64,000 nt of DNA from Desulfoluna spongiiphila (GTDB lineage: Bacteria; Desulfobacterota; Desulfobacteria; Desulfobacterales; Desulfolunaceae). Within the stretch, counting starts at the first letter, position 1. Each line of letters starts with the position of its first letter. The notes beneath the pieces were generated by a model, which saw only the letters and a program-made list of their open reading frames with translations, ran no database searches and was not told the DNA's origin. The position numbers and the translations under genes were made by a program. This document shows positions 8,661 through 17,617 of this stretch, piece by piece. The stretch covers positions 1 through 64,000 of the forward strand of contig NZ_FMUX01000011.1 in assembly GCF_900101345.1 (NCBI RefSeq). Reading direction: 5' to 3'.

Positions 8661-9236
8661 ATGACCGAATACATTATGCTGGCCATCAGCTGTATCTTCG
8701 TCAACAACATCATGCTCACCCAGAACCTGGGGGCCTGCCCCTTCCTGGGGACCTCCAAGAGCATGGACACCGCCGTGGGCATGAGCATGGCCGTCATCTT
8801 CGTTCTCGTGATGGCGGGCATCACCACCTGGACGGTGGAGGCGGCCATTTTGAAGCCCCTGGACCTTCAGTTCCTGAGGACCGTGGCCTTCATCCTCATC
8901 ATCGCCTCCCTGGTGCAGTTTGTGGAGATGTTCCTTAAAAAGAGCATGCCCTCCCTCTACGCGGGCCTGGGCATCTTTTTACCCCTTATTACCACCAACT
9001 GTGCGGTAATGGGGGTCTGCCTCATCAACATCAACGAAGAGTACACCTTCATGCAGGCCCTGATCTCTTCATTCTGCTACGCCACAGGTTTCGGCCTGGC
9101 CCTTGTCCTCTTTGCCGGGGTCAGGGAGCGCGTGATCCTGGCCCGTGTCCCCCGCCCCTTGCGGGACACCTCCATCGGCCTCATCACCGCAGGCTTCATC
9201 GCCCTGGCCTTCTTCGGCTTCAAGGGCATGGGATAA
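8661..9236 (+). CDS. rnfA: Rnf complex subunit RnfA
   Basis: 191 aa, six-segment membrane protein of the NqrE/RnfA type. It begins MTEYIMLAISCIFVNNIMLTQ, with AGGAGG-type sequence (GAAAGGAGG) before it. NLGACPFLG and TTNCAVMGVCL carry the conserved cysteines of the shared Fe-S site. It is the last gene of the operon; rnfB, often placed after it, is instead at 1513-2460 on the other strand. A strong terminator follows. Confidence 0.94.
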   Translation: MTEYIMLAISCIFVNNIMLTQNLGACPFLGTSKSMDTAVGMSMAVIFVLVMAGITTWTVEAAILKPLDLQFLRTVAFILIIASLVQFVEMFLKKSMPSLYAGLGIFLPLITTNCAVMGVCLININEEYTFMQALISSFCYATGFGLALVLFAGVRERVILARVPRPLRDTSIGLITAGFIALAFFGFKGMG

Positions 9237-9268
9237 GCGGTCTGAAGCGGAACCTGTAAGCACGCAAA

Positions 9269-9297
9269 AGGGCGACCCCGGGGGTCGCCCTTTTTTT
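9269..9297 (+). terminator. Rho-independent terminator of the rnf operon
   Basis: AGGGCGACCCC/GGGGTCGCCCT forms an 11-bp stem with almost no loop sequence left unpaired, followed by TTTTTTT. It lies about 30 nt after the rnfA stop. Confidence 0.9.
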
Positions 9298-9484
9298 ATG
9301 GCCCCTTCGGAAAAGGACCCGTGGCCTCTGCCCGCCCAAAAACCTTGACCCGCAGCACCTATTCTGACAACGTGTTACCTCAAAGCGCCCCTTTTCAAAC
9401 CACCCCTTTTTTTCTGTCCGGGACCGCGCACCCAACCACACGTACCGCCGTCCCGCACCAAAGACCGACCAAGAGACCCTCACC

Positions 9485-11227
9485 ATGGAACACACACCGC
9501 CCCCGGGCACTCACAACCTGCCCCTCGGCACGGTCATCCATGACAAATGGATCGTGCTTGAATTTATCGCCAAAGGCGGCATGGGAGAAGTGTACCGTGC
9601 GCACCAGGCCAACCTGAAACGCGATGTGGCCATCAAGGTCATCTCCCAGGAGTGGCTCCACTCCTTTCAAGGGGACGACGAAGAGCGGGAGACGGCCCTC
9701 AAGCGCTTCAGGCGGGAGGTGGAGGCCATGGCATCCATCCGGCACCCTTACGTCGTCCAGGTCTATGACCACGGCATCTACACCCCGCCGGACGGCAGCG
9801 ATGCCCTTGAGTTTATCGCCATGGAGTTCGTACCGGGGGCCACCTTGCGGGATACCATGCCCGAGAGCGGCTTCGACCCGGAAGATGACCTGGCCGCCCG
9901 GTGGATCCGGCGCACCTTTCTCCCCCTGCTGGAAGGGGTGGAGGCCATGCATGCCGGGGGCATTGTCCACCGGGACCTGAAGCCCGAAAACATCCTCATG
10001 GACGGGACAAAGCCCAAAATATCCGATTTCGGACTGGCGCGATCCGGAAAATGGCAGGGCCTCACCCACACCATGGACATGCTGGGAACCCTCCAGTACA
10101 TGTCACCCGAACACATGGCCGATTTTCGCCAGACAACCCACCAGTCCGATGTCTACGCCCTGGGCAAGATCCTCTTTGAGGCCATGGCCGGCCCTGATGC
10201 CCTGAGACCCCTGACCTTCAAGCAGGCAAGGCTCTCATCCCCGGAATCCCCTTTTTTTATAGCCCTCGACAGGGTCATCGCCTCAACCACCGCCGAGGCC
10301 CCTGAGGAGCGCCCCGCCTCCGTGGCGCACATGAGTCGGCAACTTACCGAAGCCCTGCCCCTGGCCGGGGCCCCTTCGACCGCAAATGCAAAAAAAACAC
10401 GGCACCCCCTGTACGCATGGGCCATCCTGTTTCTTCTTTCCGCCCTGTGCCTCATCCTTCTCTGGCACTTCTCCGGGCCGGATCTGGACGATCAACCCGA
10501 TGGCATTCCGGCTGAAATGGCCGGCCCCTCCGGAGAACCCCCGGCGGGCCAGCCCCTCCTGGCGGAAAACAACACCACCATGTTCCGCGTCACCGTTCCC
10601 CCGTCCCAGAACGGTGGGAAAACCATTGCCCCCTTTTACATGTCGGAGACCCAGGTCACCAACCTCCAGTTCATCTCTTTTTTAAACCAGCAGCCCAGGG
10701 CGCGGGTCACCGTGACGAACAACCGGGTGCTGGGAGACGGGATACTCTGGATGGTCATCAATCAGGGGTCGGGGCACACGCCCCCGGGGGGCGTCAACCA
10801 CCAGGCCCCCATCGCCTATGAAAACGGCCAGTTTGTCCTCATAAGCGGGGACAGCGCAGCCTGTCCCGTGGTCAATGTCTCGGGCCATGCGGCGCGTGCC
10901 TACGCCACATTCTACGACAAAACACTGCCCACCAGGGCCCAGTGGGACGCCGCGGCATCGGGTGCACCCTCCAACCCCGAGGAGCCTGCACCGGAGCGAT
11001 TCCCCTTTCCCTTCCCCGTGCTTGTCTTCGAGCCAAACACCTTCGGTCTTCGGGGCATTGACACGTCGGTGATGACCGAGTGGATCCTCTCCGAACGCGA
11101 TCCATCCGAAACCGGCCCGCCCCTTGCCCGCCCCGGCATGTACCCCGAAGCCACCCTTCAGGACACCTTCCCCAACGTGGGATTCCGACTGGTCACCCCG
11201 CCCCCCCAACGCCAGGACCAAGGGTAA
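9485..11227 (+). CDS. Ser/Thr protein kinase fused to a formylglycine-enzyme-like domain
   Basis: 580 aa. Residues about 20-290 are a Hanks-type kinase with the glycine loop AKGGMGEVY, VAIK lysine, catalytic loop HRDLKPEN, DFGLA and the APE-like SPE, so it should be active. One membrane segment follows at about 307-328. The C-terminal part (about 350-575) resembles the FGE-sulfatase/SUMF1 fold: FYMSETQVTNLQFISFLN, PVVNVSGHAARAYATFYDKTLPTRAQWDAAA, and an ending FPNVGFRLV. Such kinase-TM-FGE proteins are known in Desulfobacterota, Planctomycetes and Myxococcota, where the outer domain may act as a sensor or C-type-lectin-like fold rather than a sulfatase activator. The active-site cysteine pair of true formylglycine-generating enzymes is not seen. 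It is a monocistronic plus-strand gene; substrates are unknown. Confidence 0.88.
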   Translation: MEHTPPPGTHNLPLGTVIHDKWIVLEFIAKGGMGEVYRAHQANLKRDVAIKVISQEWLHSFQGDDEERETALKRFRREVEAMASIRHPYVVQVYDHGIYTPPDGSDALEFIAMEFVPGATLRDTMPESGFDPEDDLAARWIRRTFLPLLEGVEAMHAGGIVHRDLKPENILMDGTKPKISDFGLARSGKWQGLTHTMDMLGTLQYMSPEHMADFRQTTHQSDVYALGKILFEAMAGPDALRPLTFKQARLSSPESPFFIALDRVIASTTAEAPEERPASVAHMSRQLTEALPLAGAPSTANAKKTRHPLYAWAILFLLSALCLILLWHFSGPDLDDQPDGIPAEMAGPSGEPPAGQPLLAENNTTMFRVTVPPSQNGGKTIAPFYMSETQVTNLQFISFLNQQPRARVTVTNNRVLGDGILWMVINQGSGHTPPGGVNHQAPIAYENGQFVLISGDSAACPVVNVSGHAARAYATFYDKTLPTRAQWDAAASGAPSNPEEPAPERFPFPFPVLVFEPNTFGLRGIDTSVMTEWILSERDPSETGPPLARPGMYPEATLQDTFPNVGFRLVTPPPQRQDQG

Positions 11228-11322
11228 CCCTTCTATTGTAACGTGGACAGAAAAAGAGAGCCCCCGGCAGGACCGCCGGAGGCAGACAAGGAATGAACCG
11301 CTGTGACCAGGCTGGGGAGGCC

Positions 11323-12687
11323 CTATGGTTTTGTCCGGCGGAAACTGTTCAGTGCAACGGTGAGGCACACAGCGGCCGTGACGGCAGCCCAGGCCATGGG
11401 ATGGGGTTCCCGAAGCATGACAGGAAGCCCGGAGACTCCGCGGCAAAGGCCCGCTGCAAAGGGGAAAAGAAAAAGGAAAAAAGCAAGGGAGAGGCCCAGG
11501 TTCTGGCGCAGGGAGCGACAAAAAGCGCGTCCCATGCCCACAACCCGGGAAACGTTTTCAAGGGTCCCGGAACCCAGCACCACGTCGGCGGCCTCTGCCG
11601 GCCCCTGGGAGGCGTTTTGAACGGCAATGCCCAGGTTGGCCTCAGCCAGGGCCGATGCGTCTTCAGCGCCGCCTCCGACCACACCGACCCGCTTTCCCCG
11701 GGCCCGAAGCGCGGCCACGGCCCCGCCTTTTTCCCCCGGGGCCAGATCGGCTACCACGCCGTCCATACCGAGGCGTAAAGCCAGCCCCCGGGCTGAGGCG
11801 TAAGGGCTACCGGTCATAAAAAGCACGGTGAGGCCCATGCGCTGAAGGTCTGCCACCACCGATTCCGCTCCGGGGACGATCCCATCGGAAACAGCCAGAA
11901 ACCCGAAAATCTTGCCACCCGATTCCACCACCAGGGTGGTGTTCCCATCGGCTTCAAGGGCGTCGAGAACCTCGCCTTCATGATGAAAGCAGACCCCGAG
12001 GGACGTAAGCCAACTCGCCTTGCCCACCCGCACGATACGGCCGTTAACCTCCGCCTCGACACCACGCCCCCCATGGGATTGAAAACCGGTTGCCCGGCTC
12101 CGGAAATTGCCCACGCGCTCAGCGTACAGGGCCACGGCCCGGGCCAGCAGGTGGTCGGATCCCGCCTCCACCGCATCGGCAAGACGCACCAGCCGGGACT
12201 CGGTCTCGCCGTTCATGGGAATCGCGTGGATCACCCGGGGCCGCCCCCGGGTCAGGCCGCCACCGCTGCAAAACACCACCGTGTCAAGCCGGTCGCAGTG
12301 CTCCAGCGCCCGGCGGTTGACCAGGCCGATCCCCCTTACCGAAGCGCCCCGATAAGCGGCCATGGGCAGTGCCACCCCCAGGACGCATGGGCAGGCCAGC
12401 ATCAGCACCATGGCTCCGTGCGTCAAGGCAGGGGCAAGGTCCCCGGTGGCTGTAAACCACCCCACGAAGGTGATCACAGCGGCAAGGGCCGCCAAAGAAA
12501 AAAACACCCACGCCACCCGACGGACGCCCCGAGGCATGGGAATCCTTTCCACAGCCATCGCCCCAGGACAGGGCTCCCTGGACGCTTCGCCCCGCCCTTC
12601 ATCAACCGCCACAAGGGATTTTGCCCCCCCGGCACCTCCGGTGCCGTGCACCCCGTCAACGGGTGCCCTCATCTCTATGTCGCCCAT
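11323..12687 (-). CDS. Catalytically degenerate P1B-type (heavy-metal) ATPase homologue
   Basis: 454 aa from the ATG at 12687, which follows TTAGGGTAACG; a longer frame reaching 12783 would translate part of a repeat. The order of parts matches the C-terminal two thirds of CopA/ZntA-type pumps. A membrane pair leads to ACPCVLGVALPMA, where CPC is intact. Then come the P/N domains and two final membrane segments (about 390-415 and 428-445). The catalytic motifs are changed: DKTGTLT reads CSGGGLT, so the phosphorylated Asp is Cys; SEHPLA reads SDHLLA; TGDN reads TGSP; GDGxND reads GGGAED. The metal-binding N-domain, first membrane segments and actuator (TGE) domain are absent. The frame is fully open, so this looks like a maintained pseudoenzyme and not a fresh frameshift. 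Its role is unknown. Confidence 0.8.
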   Translation of the reverse strand: MGDIEMRAPVDGVHGTGGAGGAKSLVAVDEGRGEASREPCPGAMAVERIPMPRGVRRVAWVFFSLAALAAVITFVGWFTATGDLAPALTHGAMVLMLACPCVLGVALPMAAYRGASVRGIGLVNRRALEHCDRLDTVVFCSGGGLTRGRPRVIHAIPMNGETESRLVRLADAVEAGSDHLLARAVALYAERVGNFRSRATGFQSHGGRGVEAEVNGRIVRVGKASWLTSLGVCFHHEGEVLDALEADGNTTLVVESGGKIFGFLAVSDGIVPGAESVVADLQRMGLTVLFMTGSPYASARGLALRLGMDGVVADLAPGEKGGAVAALRARGKRVGVVGGGAEDASALAEANLGIAVQNASQGPAEAADVVLGSGTLENVSRVVGMGRAFCRSLRQNLGLSLAFFLFLFPFAAGLCRGVSGLPVMLREPHPMAWAAVTAAVCLTVALNSFRRTKP

Positions 12688-13213
12688 CGTTACCCTAATC
12701 CGTTCGTCACTGTTCAAATCCCTCCCACACAAAAAACCTCCGGCGGCAAGGTGTGCCACCTTGAAAACAGGTTGCGGATACACTTTTGATTTGGATTGGT
12801 TTGAATGTTTTTTTTTAACCTGTGTAACTATTCAGCTCAAACAAGCCTCCGGCGGCCCTGCCGGGGGCCAAACTTTTAAAAAGTTTGACAAACAGGTCTT
12901 AAGCGAGCCTTTCCAGGCTCCGCCGAAATAAATTCCACTTTTTCGCATTAGAAACGTTTTTTGCGGAGCTTTTTTTCAAAAAAGCGACCCGCCGGAGGCA
13001 AGCTGAATAGTTACAAACCTGTTTATATAATTTTTAAAGTACTTACCCCCGACAAAACCGACGGAAACTCTTTTTGGCTGATGGGTTACCATCCGCCCAT
13101 CATAATAAACGCACCCTCCACACACCGGGTACGGCGTCACGATAGTCGAACCCACCGGGAATGGCAATGCCGGGGGATGCCCGGATCGGGTCGAGCCACA
13201 AGGTTCAGAACCC
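12688..13213. other. Intergenic stretch mostly filled by repeat locus 3
   Basis: Apart from the repeat at 12737-13062, only about 150 nt remain before the YugP gene end. No gene is seen. Short open frames across the repeat are not protein-like. Confidence 0.6.
12737..13062. repeat. Dispersed repeat, locus 3 (C, A, B, degenerate A)
   Basis: 12737-12785 is a shortened module C (CCTCCGGCGGCAAGGTGTGCCACCTTG). 12824-12837 is the flank GTAACTATTCAGCT. 12845-12999 is a complete A+B element with inverted ends GCCTCCGGCGG/CCGCCGGAGGC. The inverted flank AGCTGAATAGTTAC follows, then a decayed module A. The A+B part is the reverse-orientation twin of locus 1. Confidence 0.85.
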
Positions 13214-13894
13214 TCAGCGGCGCAGCACCCGGGCCCAGCGCCAGACGTTGAAAAAACCGGCCAGGGCGGCAGCCACATAGGTAAGGGCGCAGGCAACAAG
13301 AATCCGTCGCGCTGCGGGAAGGTCCTCTTCGGGAATGTACGGGCCGGACTTGAGAAGGGGCAGGGCCCGGTTAAAGCTGGCGTCAAACTCCACGGGCAGG
13401 GTCACCAGGTGCACCAGGACCGGCATGAGAAGAAGAATCCCCGCCCCCACCAGAATGACCCGCCCCATAAAGGGAGCCTTGAGCACGATACCCACAAGGG
13501 GAAACACGATAAAGATAAGGGTGCCGCACCGATCCACGGCATTCGCCAGCCTGATGAGCCGGCCCCGGGCCAAGAGGGGAGGATAGCCCCGGGCATGCTG
13601 GAGGGCGTGGGCCACCTCATGGGCGGCCACCACAACGGCGGACAGGGTCCGTCCTTCGGCAAAGGCCGGTCGCAGCCCCACACTCTTTTGCTCCGGGTCA
13701 TAATGATCGCCCAGGGGGGACACCGCCACGGTGACACCCTTTAACCCCAGCTCTTCTATCAGCAGCCGGGCAAACTCGGAGCCGGTACCCGAAAAATAGG
13801 CATCCCGGTTGTAACGGGCAAGGGTGTACCGTGCCCACGCCTGCGGGCCGAAGAGGATCACCAGTATAAGCAGCGCTGCAACAAGAAGAATCAT
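13214..13894 (-). CDS. YugP-like zinc metallopeptidase, membrane-bound
   Basis: 226 aa from the ATG at 13894, which follows CGGGAGTGTTC. It belongs to the neutral zinc metallopeptidase 2 family (YugP). It has an N-terminal membrane segment, AAHEVAHALQ as the HExxH-type zinc site (HEVAH), DHYDPEQKSVGL, two central hydrophobic segments, and the LPVEFDASFNRA segment with the third ligand. The last segment (AAALAGFFN) is also hydrophobic. Family members are inner-membrane proteins of unknown substrate. The usual length is about 225-235 aa, so the gene is complete. It may be co-transcribed with the thioesterase upstream, 113 nt away. Confidence 0.85.
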   Translation of the reverse strand: MILLVAALLILVILFGPQAWARYTLARYNRDAYFSGTGSEFARLLIEELGLKGVTVAVSPLGDHYDPEQKSVGLRPAFAEGRTLSAVVVAAHEVAHALQHARGYPPLLARGRLIRLANAVDRCGTLIFIVFPLVGIVLKAPFMGRVILVGAGILLLMPVLVHLVTLPVEFDASFNRALPLLKSGPYIPEEDLPAARRILVACALTYVAAALAGFFNVWRWARVLRR

Positions 13895-14007
13895 GAACAC
13901 TCCCGTAACATCGGAAGGCCCCGGCCACCTCACCATAGCCAGCCGTCATGAAATTTATTGATTTAGACCGGCCGTTTTCGCGTGAAGTATCCGGGATAAG
14001 GTGCAGA

Positions 14008-14406
14008 TCAGATGGTGAGCCTCCCCCCAGCAAGGGATCGGTAGCGCACCTCGGCCGGGAGGGCGCATTTTTGCCCCTCCTCGTCCAGCCGGACGAAGGT
14101 GATGGTGGTGGAGAACACATGCCGCTCATCCGTGGCCCCGGGCTCATCGGAGAACACCTCCACCCCGTACCGCACCGACGAGCCGCCCTTTTTCACCGGC
14201 TCAATCTGAAACCTCAGGATAGCGCCGCTGATCACCCTCTGCTTGAAGACGATGTCTGCCATGCCGATGGTCACCAGGGTGCAGCCGGGAAAATCCCGGG
14301 AAGCCACGAGCCAGGCGTATTCGTCGATCCATTTGAGCAGGGCCCCTCCAAAAAGGTACCCGTGGTGGTTGAGGTGTTCGGGGCGCACAATGGCATAGGT
14401 ATCCAT
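14008..14406 (-). CDS. Acyl-CoA thioesterase, hotdog fold (YciA-like)
   Basis: 132 aa from the ATG at 14406, preceded by TTGGAGAAGATTGTCT. The family signature HLNHHGYLFGGALLKWIDEYAWLVASR includes the catalytic Asp of the hotdog helix (WIDE). DIVFKQRVISGAILRFQIEPVKKGGSSVRYGVEV forms the following strands. Such enzymes hydrolyse short or medium acyl-CoAs in the cytoplasm. An open frame continues upstream to 14496 but that part is not family-like. The substrate is not predictable. Confidence 0.85.
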   Translation of the reverse strand: MDTYAIVRPEHLNHHGYLFGGALLKWIDEYAWLVASRDFPGCTLVTIGMADIVFKQRVISGAILRFQIEPVKKGGSSVRYGVEVFSDEPGATDERHVFSTTITFVRLDEEGQKCALPAEVRYRSLAGGRLTI

Positions 14407-14713
14407 AGACAATCTTCTCCAAGGTCTGACGTAAAATAAGCCGGAGCGGAACCGGGGGACCTCCTGCACTCTACACAGGCTTTTTCGTGGATTCAATGCA
14501 GATTTTTACGCCCCTTTAAGGTCGCTCCCGATCTGTGGTATACTGACACATTGCAAGTGCATCATGCGATGCCTGCCAAATGCCCCCACCGTCAGGGGCC
14601 CCGAGTCTTCGTGCAGGCCCTCTTCAACAAAGAACACCCCGACCAACAGACAGGCACCATCCCTTCGTTCGCGGCCCCTGCCCTCATGTTCCGCCGTCCA
14701 AAGGAAACCTGCC
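14407..14713. promoter_or_regulatory. Divergent promoter region, thioesterase / histidine kinase
   Basis: About 300 nt separate the two divergent genes. A plausible plus-strand box pair was not fixed with confidence. The stretch 14540-14700 has an open frame running into the kinase, but translation most likely starts at 14714 after AAAGGAAACCTGCC. Confidence 0.4.
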
Positions 14714-17617
14714 ATGAGCCTTCGCCTTAAAATCACTCTTTTTATGGCCCTTTTTACGCTCATCCTGCTCTCCTGCTACCTCTTCTGGTGGCTGCCGTCC
14801 TACACCCGCAGGGTAGAAGCAGAGCTCCTGGTCCTGGGGGAGGCCGAGGTCTCCATCCTCGCCGAGGCCATGCGCCCGGGGATCATTTCCGCCCCTCCGG
14901 GGGGTCTTGTGGGCTCCCTGGAGCATGCCCTTGAAAGCTCACCGGTCTGGAGCCGCATCGCCCTGTCCGATGCCCGGGGAAAGCAGATCTACCCCCTGGC
15001 CCCCGAGCCCCCCGAGACCACCCCCCTGACCTGGTTTGAGGCCTCCATCACCCACGGGGTCGAAGAGATTGCCATCCTGCGCCTAGGAGCGGATGTCAAG
15101 GCCCTCACCGCAAAACGAACCCGGGCAGCCGCCCGCATGGGCCTCCTGTTTATTGCCCTGCCCGGAGCCCTGATGCTTGCCCTCCTGTTTTACACCACCA
15201 AACGAATCACCCGCCCCTTAAACAGGCTCGGCATTGCGGCCCACCACATCGCCAACGCCAAATTTGACATCGCCCTGCCCCAAAAATCGGGGGATGAAAT
15301 CGGCCTTCTGACCCAGTCCATTCACACCATGAAAACCCGACTTGCCCTCCGCGATAAAGCATTCACCGAAAACGAACGACGCCTCTCGGCCATCATCGAC
15401 ACGGCGGCGGCCGGCCTGATCACCATCGACCACGCCGGAACCCTTCGTTCCTTCAACACCGCGGCCGAGCGCATGTTTGGGTACGCCTCCGGCGAGGTGT
15501 TGGGACAGAACATCCGCATCCTCATGCCCCTGCCCTACCGACGGGAACACGACCGCTTTATCCGGCGATACCTCCTGTCCGGAGAAAAACGGGCCATCGG
15601 CATCGAGCAGGAGGTCAAGGGCAGGAGAAAAAACGGAGAGGTGTTCCCCATATGGCTTGCCGTCTCTGAAATGAAACAGACCGAAGAGACCCTGTTTGTG
15701 GGCTCTGTCCTGGAGATCACCCACCAGAAAACCGCAGACGCCGAGCTGGTCAAACACCGGGACAACCTGCGTGCCATGATCCATGAACGCACAAAAGACC
15801 TGAAAGTCGCCATGGAAAAGGCCGAGGCCGCCAACCAGGCAAAGTCCAATTTCATCTCCAACATGAGCCATGAAATACGTACCCCCATGAACGCCCTGCT
15901 GGGGTTTCTGGCCCTGGCCCTGGAGAAAGACGACCTGCCCACGGAACTTCGAAGCTACCTGGAGGTTGCCCACCGCTCCTCCTGGAGCCTTTTGGGCCTC
16001 CTTGACGACATCCTGGACATCTCCAAACTCGAAGGAGGACGCATGGAGCTGGAGCTCACCCCCTTCAACCTGGCCGCCCTGCTGCGTGACGTGTGCCATA
16101 CCATGGCTGTTGCCGCGCGGGAAAAAAAGCTCTCACTGCGGTTGTTCATGGCCACGCCCCTGCCCCGGTACTGCTCGGGTGACCCCATGCGCCTCAGGCA
16201 AGTCCTCTTCAACCTCCTTTCCAATGCCGTCAAGTTCACCCACAACGGAAGCATCACCATGCATGTGGAATCCCTCCAAAACAACGAGATCCATTTTGCC
16301 GTCGACGACACAGGCATCGGGATTCCCCAGAACCAGCTGAAACGCATCTTCGAACCCTTTGCCCAGGCCGACGACTCATCCACACGGCGATACGGGGGCA
16401 CCGGCCTGGGCACGGCCATTGCCAAGCAGCTCACGGAACTCATGGGGGGCAACATCTGGGTAAAGAGCACGGTGGGTACGGGGAGTACCTTTCACCTGAC
16501 CCTCACCCTGCCCGAAGCCACGGCCATGCAGCCGGAGCCTCCGTCTCAGCCTCAACGCCCGGCCTCCTTGCCAATGGTCCTCTCCGTCCTTGTGGCCGAG
16601 GACATCGATGAAAACGCCAAACTCATCATGATCCGCCTGGAACAGCAGGGCCACCGGGCCGTCTCCGTCAGCAACGGCCTTGAGGTTTTCGCCGCCCTTT
16701 CCCGTGGCCCCTTTGATCTCATCCTCATGGACGTCCACATGCCCGAGATGGACGGCCTGGAAGCCACCCGGGAGATCCGTCGGGGCGGCGCGGGAGAGGC
16801 CTGCCGAACCATTCCCATCATCGGCCTCACGGCCAGTGCCGGCAAGCAGGATGTCAAAGAGTGCCTGGACGCAGGCATGAACGAGGTGGTCACCAAACCC
16901 ATTGACTTCATGCGCCTCTACGCTGCCATGGAGACCTCTCTGCCCGTTAAGGAGTTCTCCGGGCCCACCGTGAAAGAACCCCCGTCCCCCTCACCCGAAG
17001 AGTGGCCGGAGATTTCGGGGGTTGATACGCGGCAGGCCATGACCACCTGGGGAGACCGGAACGTTTACCTCAAGGCCCTTACCTCCTTCGTACACAAATT
17101 CAAGGAAGCCCCCAGGACCATGCTCAGGGCCATGGAAACCGGAGGTACCGATGCGGTTCACCAGACACTCCATGCCATCAAGGGGGCGTCGGCAAACCTG
17201 TGCATGACCGAGGTCCACAAGGCCTGCCAAGATCTCACCCCCCTTCCCGGCCCCGAAGAGATCGAGAAAACACGCCCCCTGATTGTTTCCCTTCACAGCG
17301 CTTTCCAGCGGTTGGTTCACACCCTGGATCCCCCGGCCACGGAAACCCCGGACCTGGCCACGGAACACCCCGAACGACCCTCCGACCAGGTGGCCACCTG
17401 GTTTGAAGAACTCCTTGGCGCCCTGTGCTCGGACAACCCGGACCGGGTCATCCCCCTTCTGGAGCCGTCTGCCGCCTGCATCTCCGAGGCTCACACCCGG
17501 CGGCTCCAAAACCGGGTGGATCTTTTTGACTTTCGAGGGGCTGAAGAAGAGGCCCGGAAAACAGCCCGCGAGATGAACATTTACCTAAACGGGAGAGCCC
17601 ATGGTGCAGAGACATAA
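14714..17617 (+). CDS. Hybrid sensor histidine kinase (HAMP-PAS-HisKA-HATPase-REC-Hpt)
   Basis: 967 aa from the ATG at 14714. Two membrane segments (about 8-30 and 141-162) enclose a small periplasmic domain of about 110 residues. HAMP spans about 163-215 and PAS about 221-335. The PAS resembles the FixL haem PAS (ILMPLPYRREHDRFIRRYL..GEKRAIGIEQEV), but the position of the FixL haem-ligand His appears to be Arg, so haem binding is doubtful. HisKA has SHEIRTP with His386, followed by a full HATPase domain (DTGIGI, GGTGLG). A receiver domain has Asp673 (LILMDVHMPEMDG) and the Hpt has His820 (LHAIKGAS). All phosphorelay residues are present. The end overlaps the next gene by 17 nt, so the HD-GYP regulators are the probable outputs. 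Confidence 0.93.
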   Translation: MSLRLKITLFMALFTLILLSCYLFWWLPSYTRRVEAELLVLGEAEVSILAEAMRPGIISAPPGGLVGSLEHALESSPVWSRIALSDARGKQIYPLAPEPPETTPLTWFEASITHGVEEIAILRLGADVKALTAKRTRAAARMGLLFIALPGALMLALLFYTTKRITRPLNRLGIAAHHIANAKFDIALPQKSGDEIGLLTQSIHTMKTRLALRDKAFTENERRLSAIIDTAAAGLITIDHAGTLRSFNTAAERMFGYASGEVLGQNIRILMPLPYRREHDRFIRRYLLSGEKRAIGIEQEVKGRRKNGEVFPIWLAVSEMKQTEETLFVGSVLEITHQKTADAELVKHRDNLRAMIHERTKDLKVAMEKAEAANQAKSNFISNMSHEIRTPMNALLGFLALALEKDDLPTELRSYLEVAHRSSWSLLGLLDDILDISKLEGGRMELELTPFNLAALLRDVCHTMAVAAREKKLSLRLFMATPLPRYCSGDPMRLRQVLFNLLSNAVKFTHNGSITMHVESLQNNEIHFAVDDTGIGIPQNQLKRIFEPFAQADDSSTRRYGGTGLGTAIAKQLTELMGGNIWVKSTVGTGSTFHLTLTLPEATAMQPEPPSQPQRPASLPMVLSVLVAEDIDENAKLIMIRLEQQGHRAVSVSNGLEVFAALSRGPFDLILMDVHMPEMDGLEATREIRRGGAGEACRTIPIIGLTASAGKQDVKECLDAGMNEVVTKPIDFMRLYAAMETSLPVKEFSGPTVKEPPSPSPEEWPEISGVDTRQAMTTWGDRNVYLKALTSFVHKFKEAPRTMLRAMETGGTDAVHQTLHAIKGASANLCMTEVHKACQDLTPLPGPEEIEKTRPLIVSLHSAFQRLVHTLDPPATETPDLATEHPERPSDQVATWFEELLGALCSDNPDRVIPLLEPSAACISEAHTRRLQNRVDLFDFRGAEEEARKTAREMNIYLNGRAHGAET

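Noticed and set aside
12687..12783. 32-residue N-terminal extension of the degenerate ATPase
   Set aside because: The extension translates a dispersed repeat copy; the ATG at 12687 has its own ribosome-binding site.
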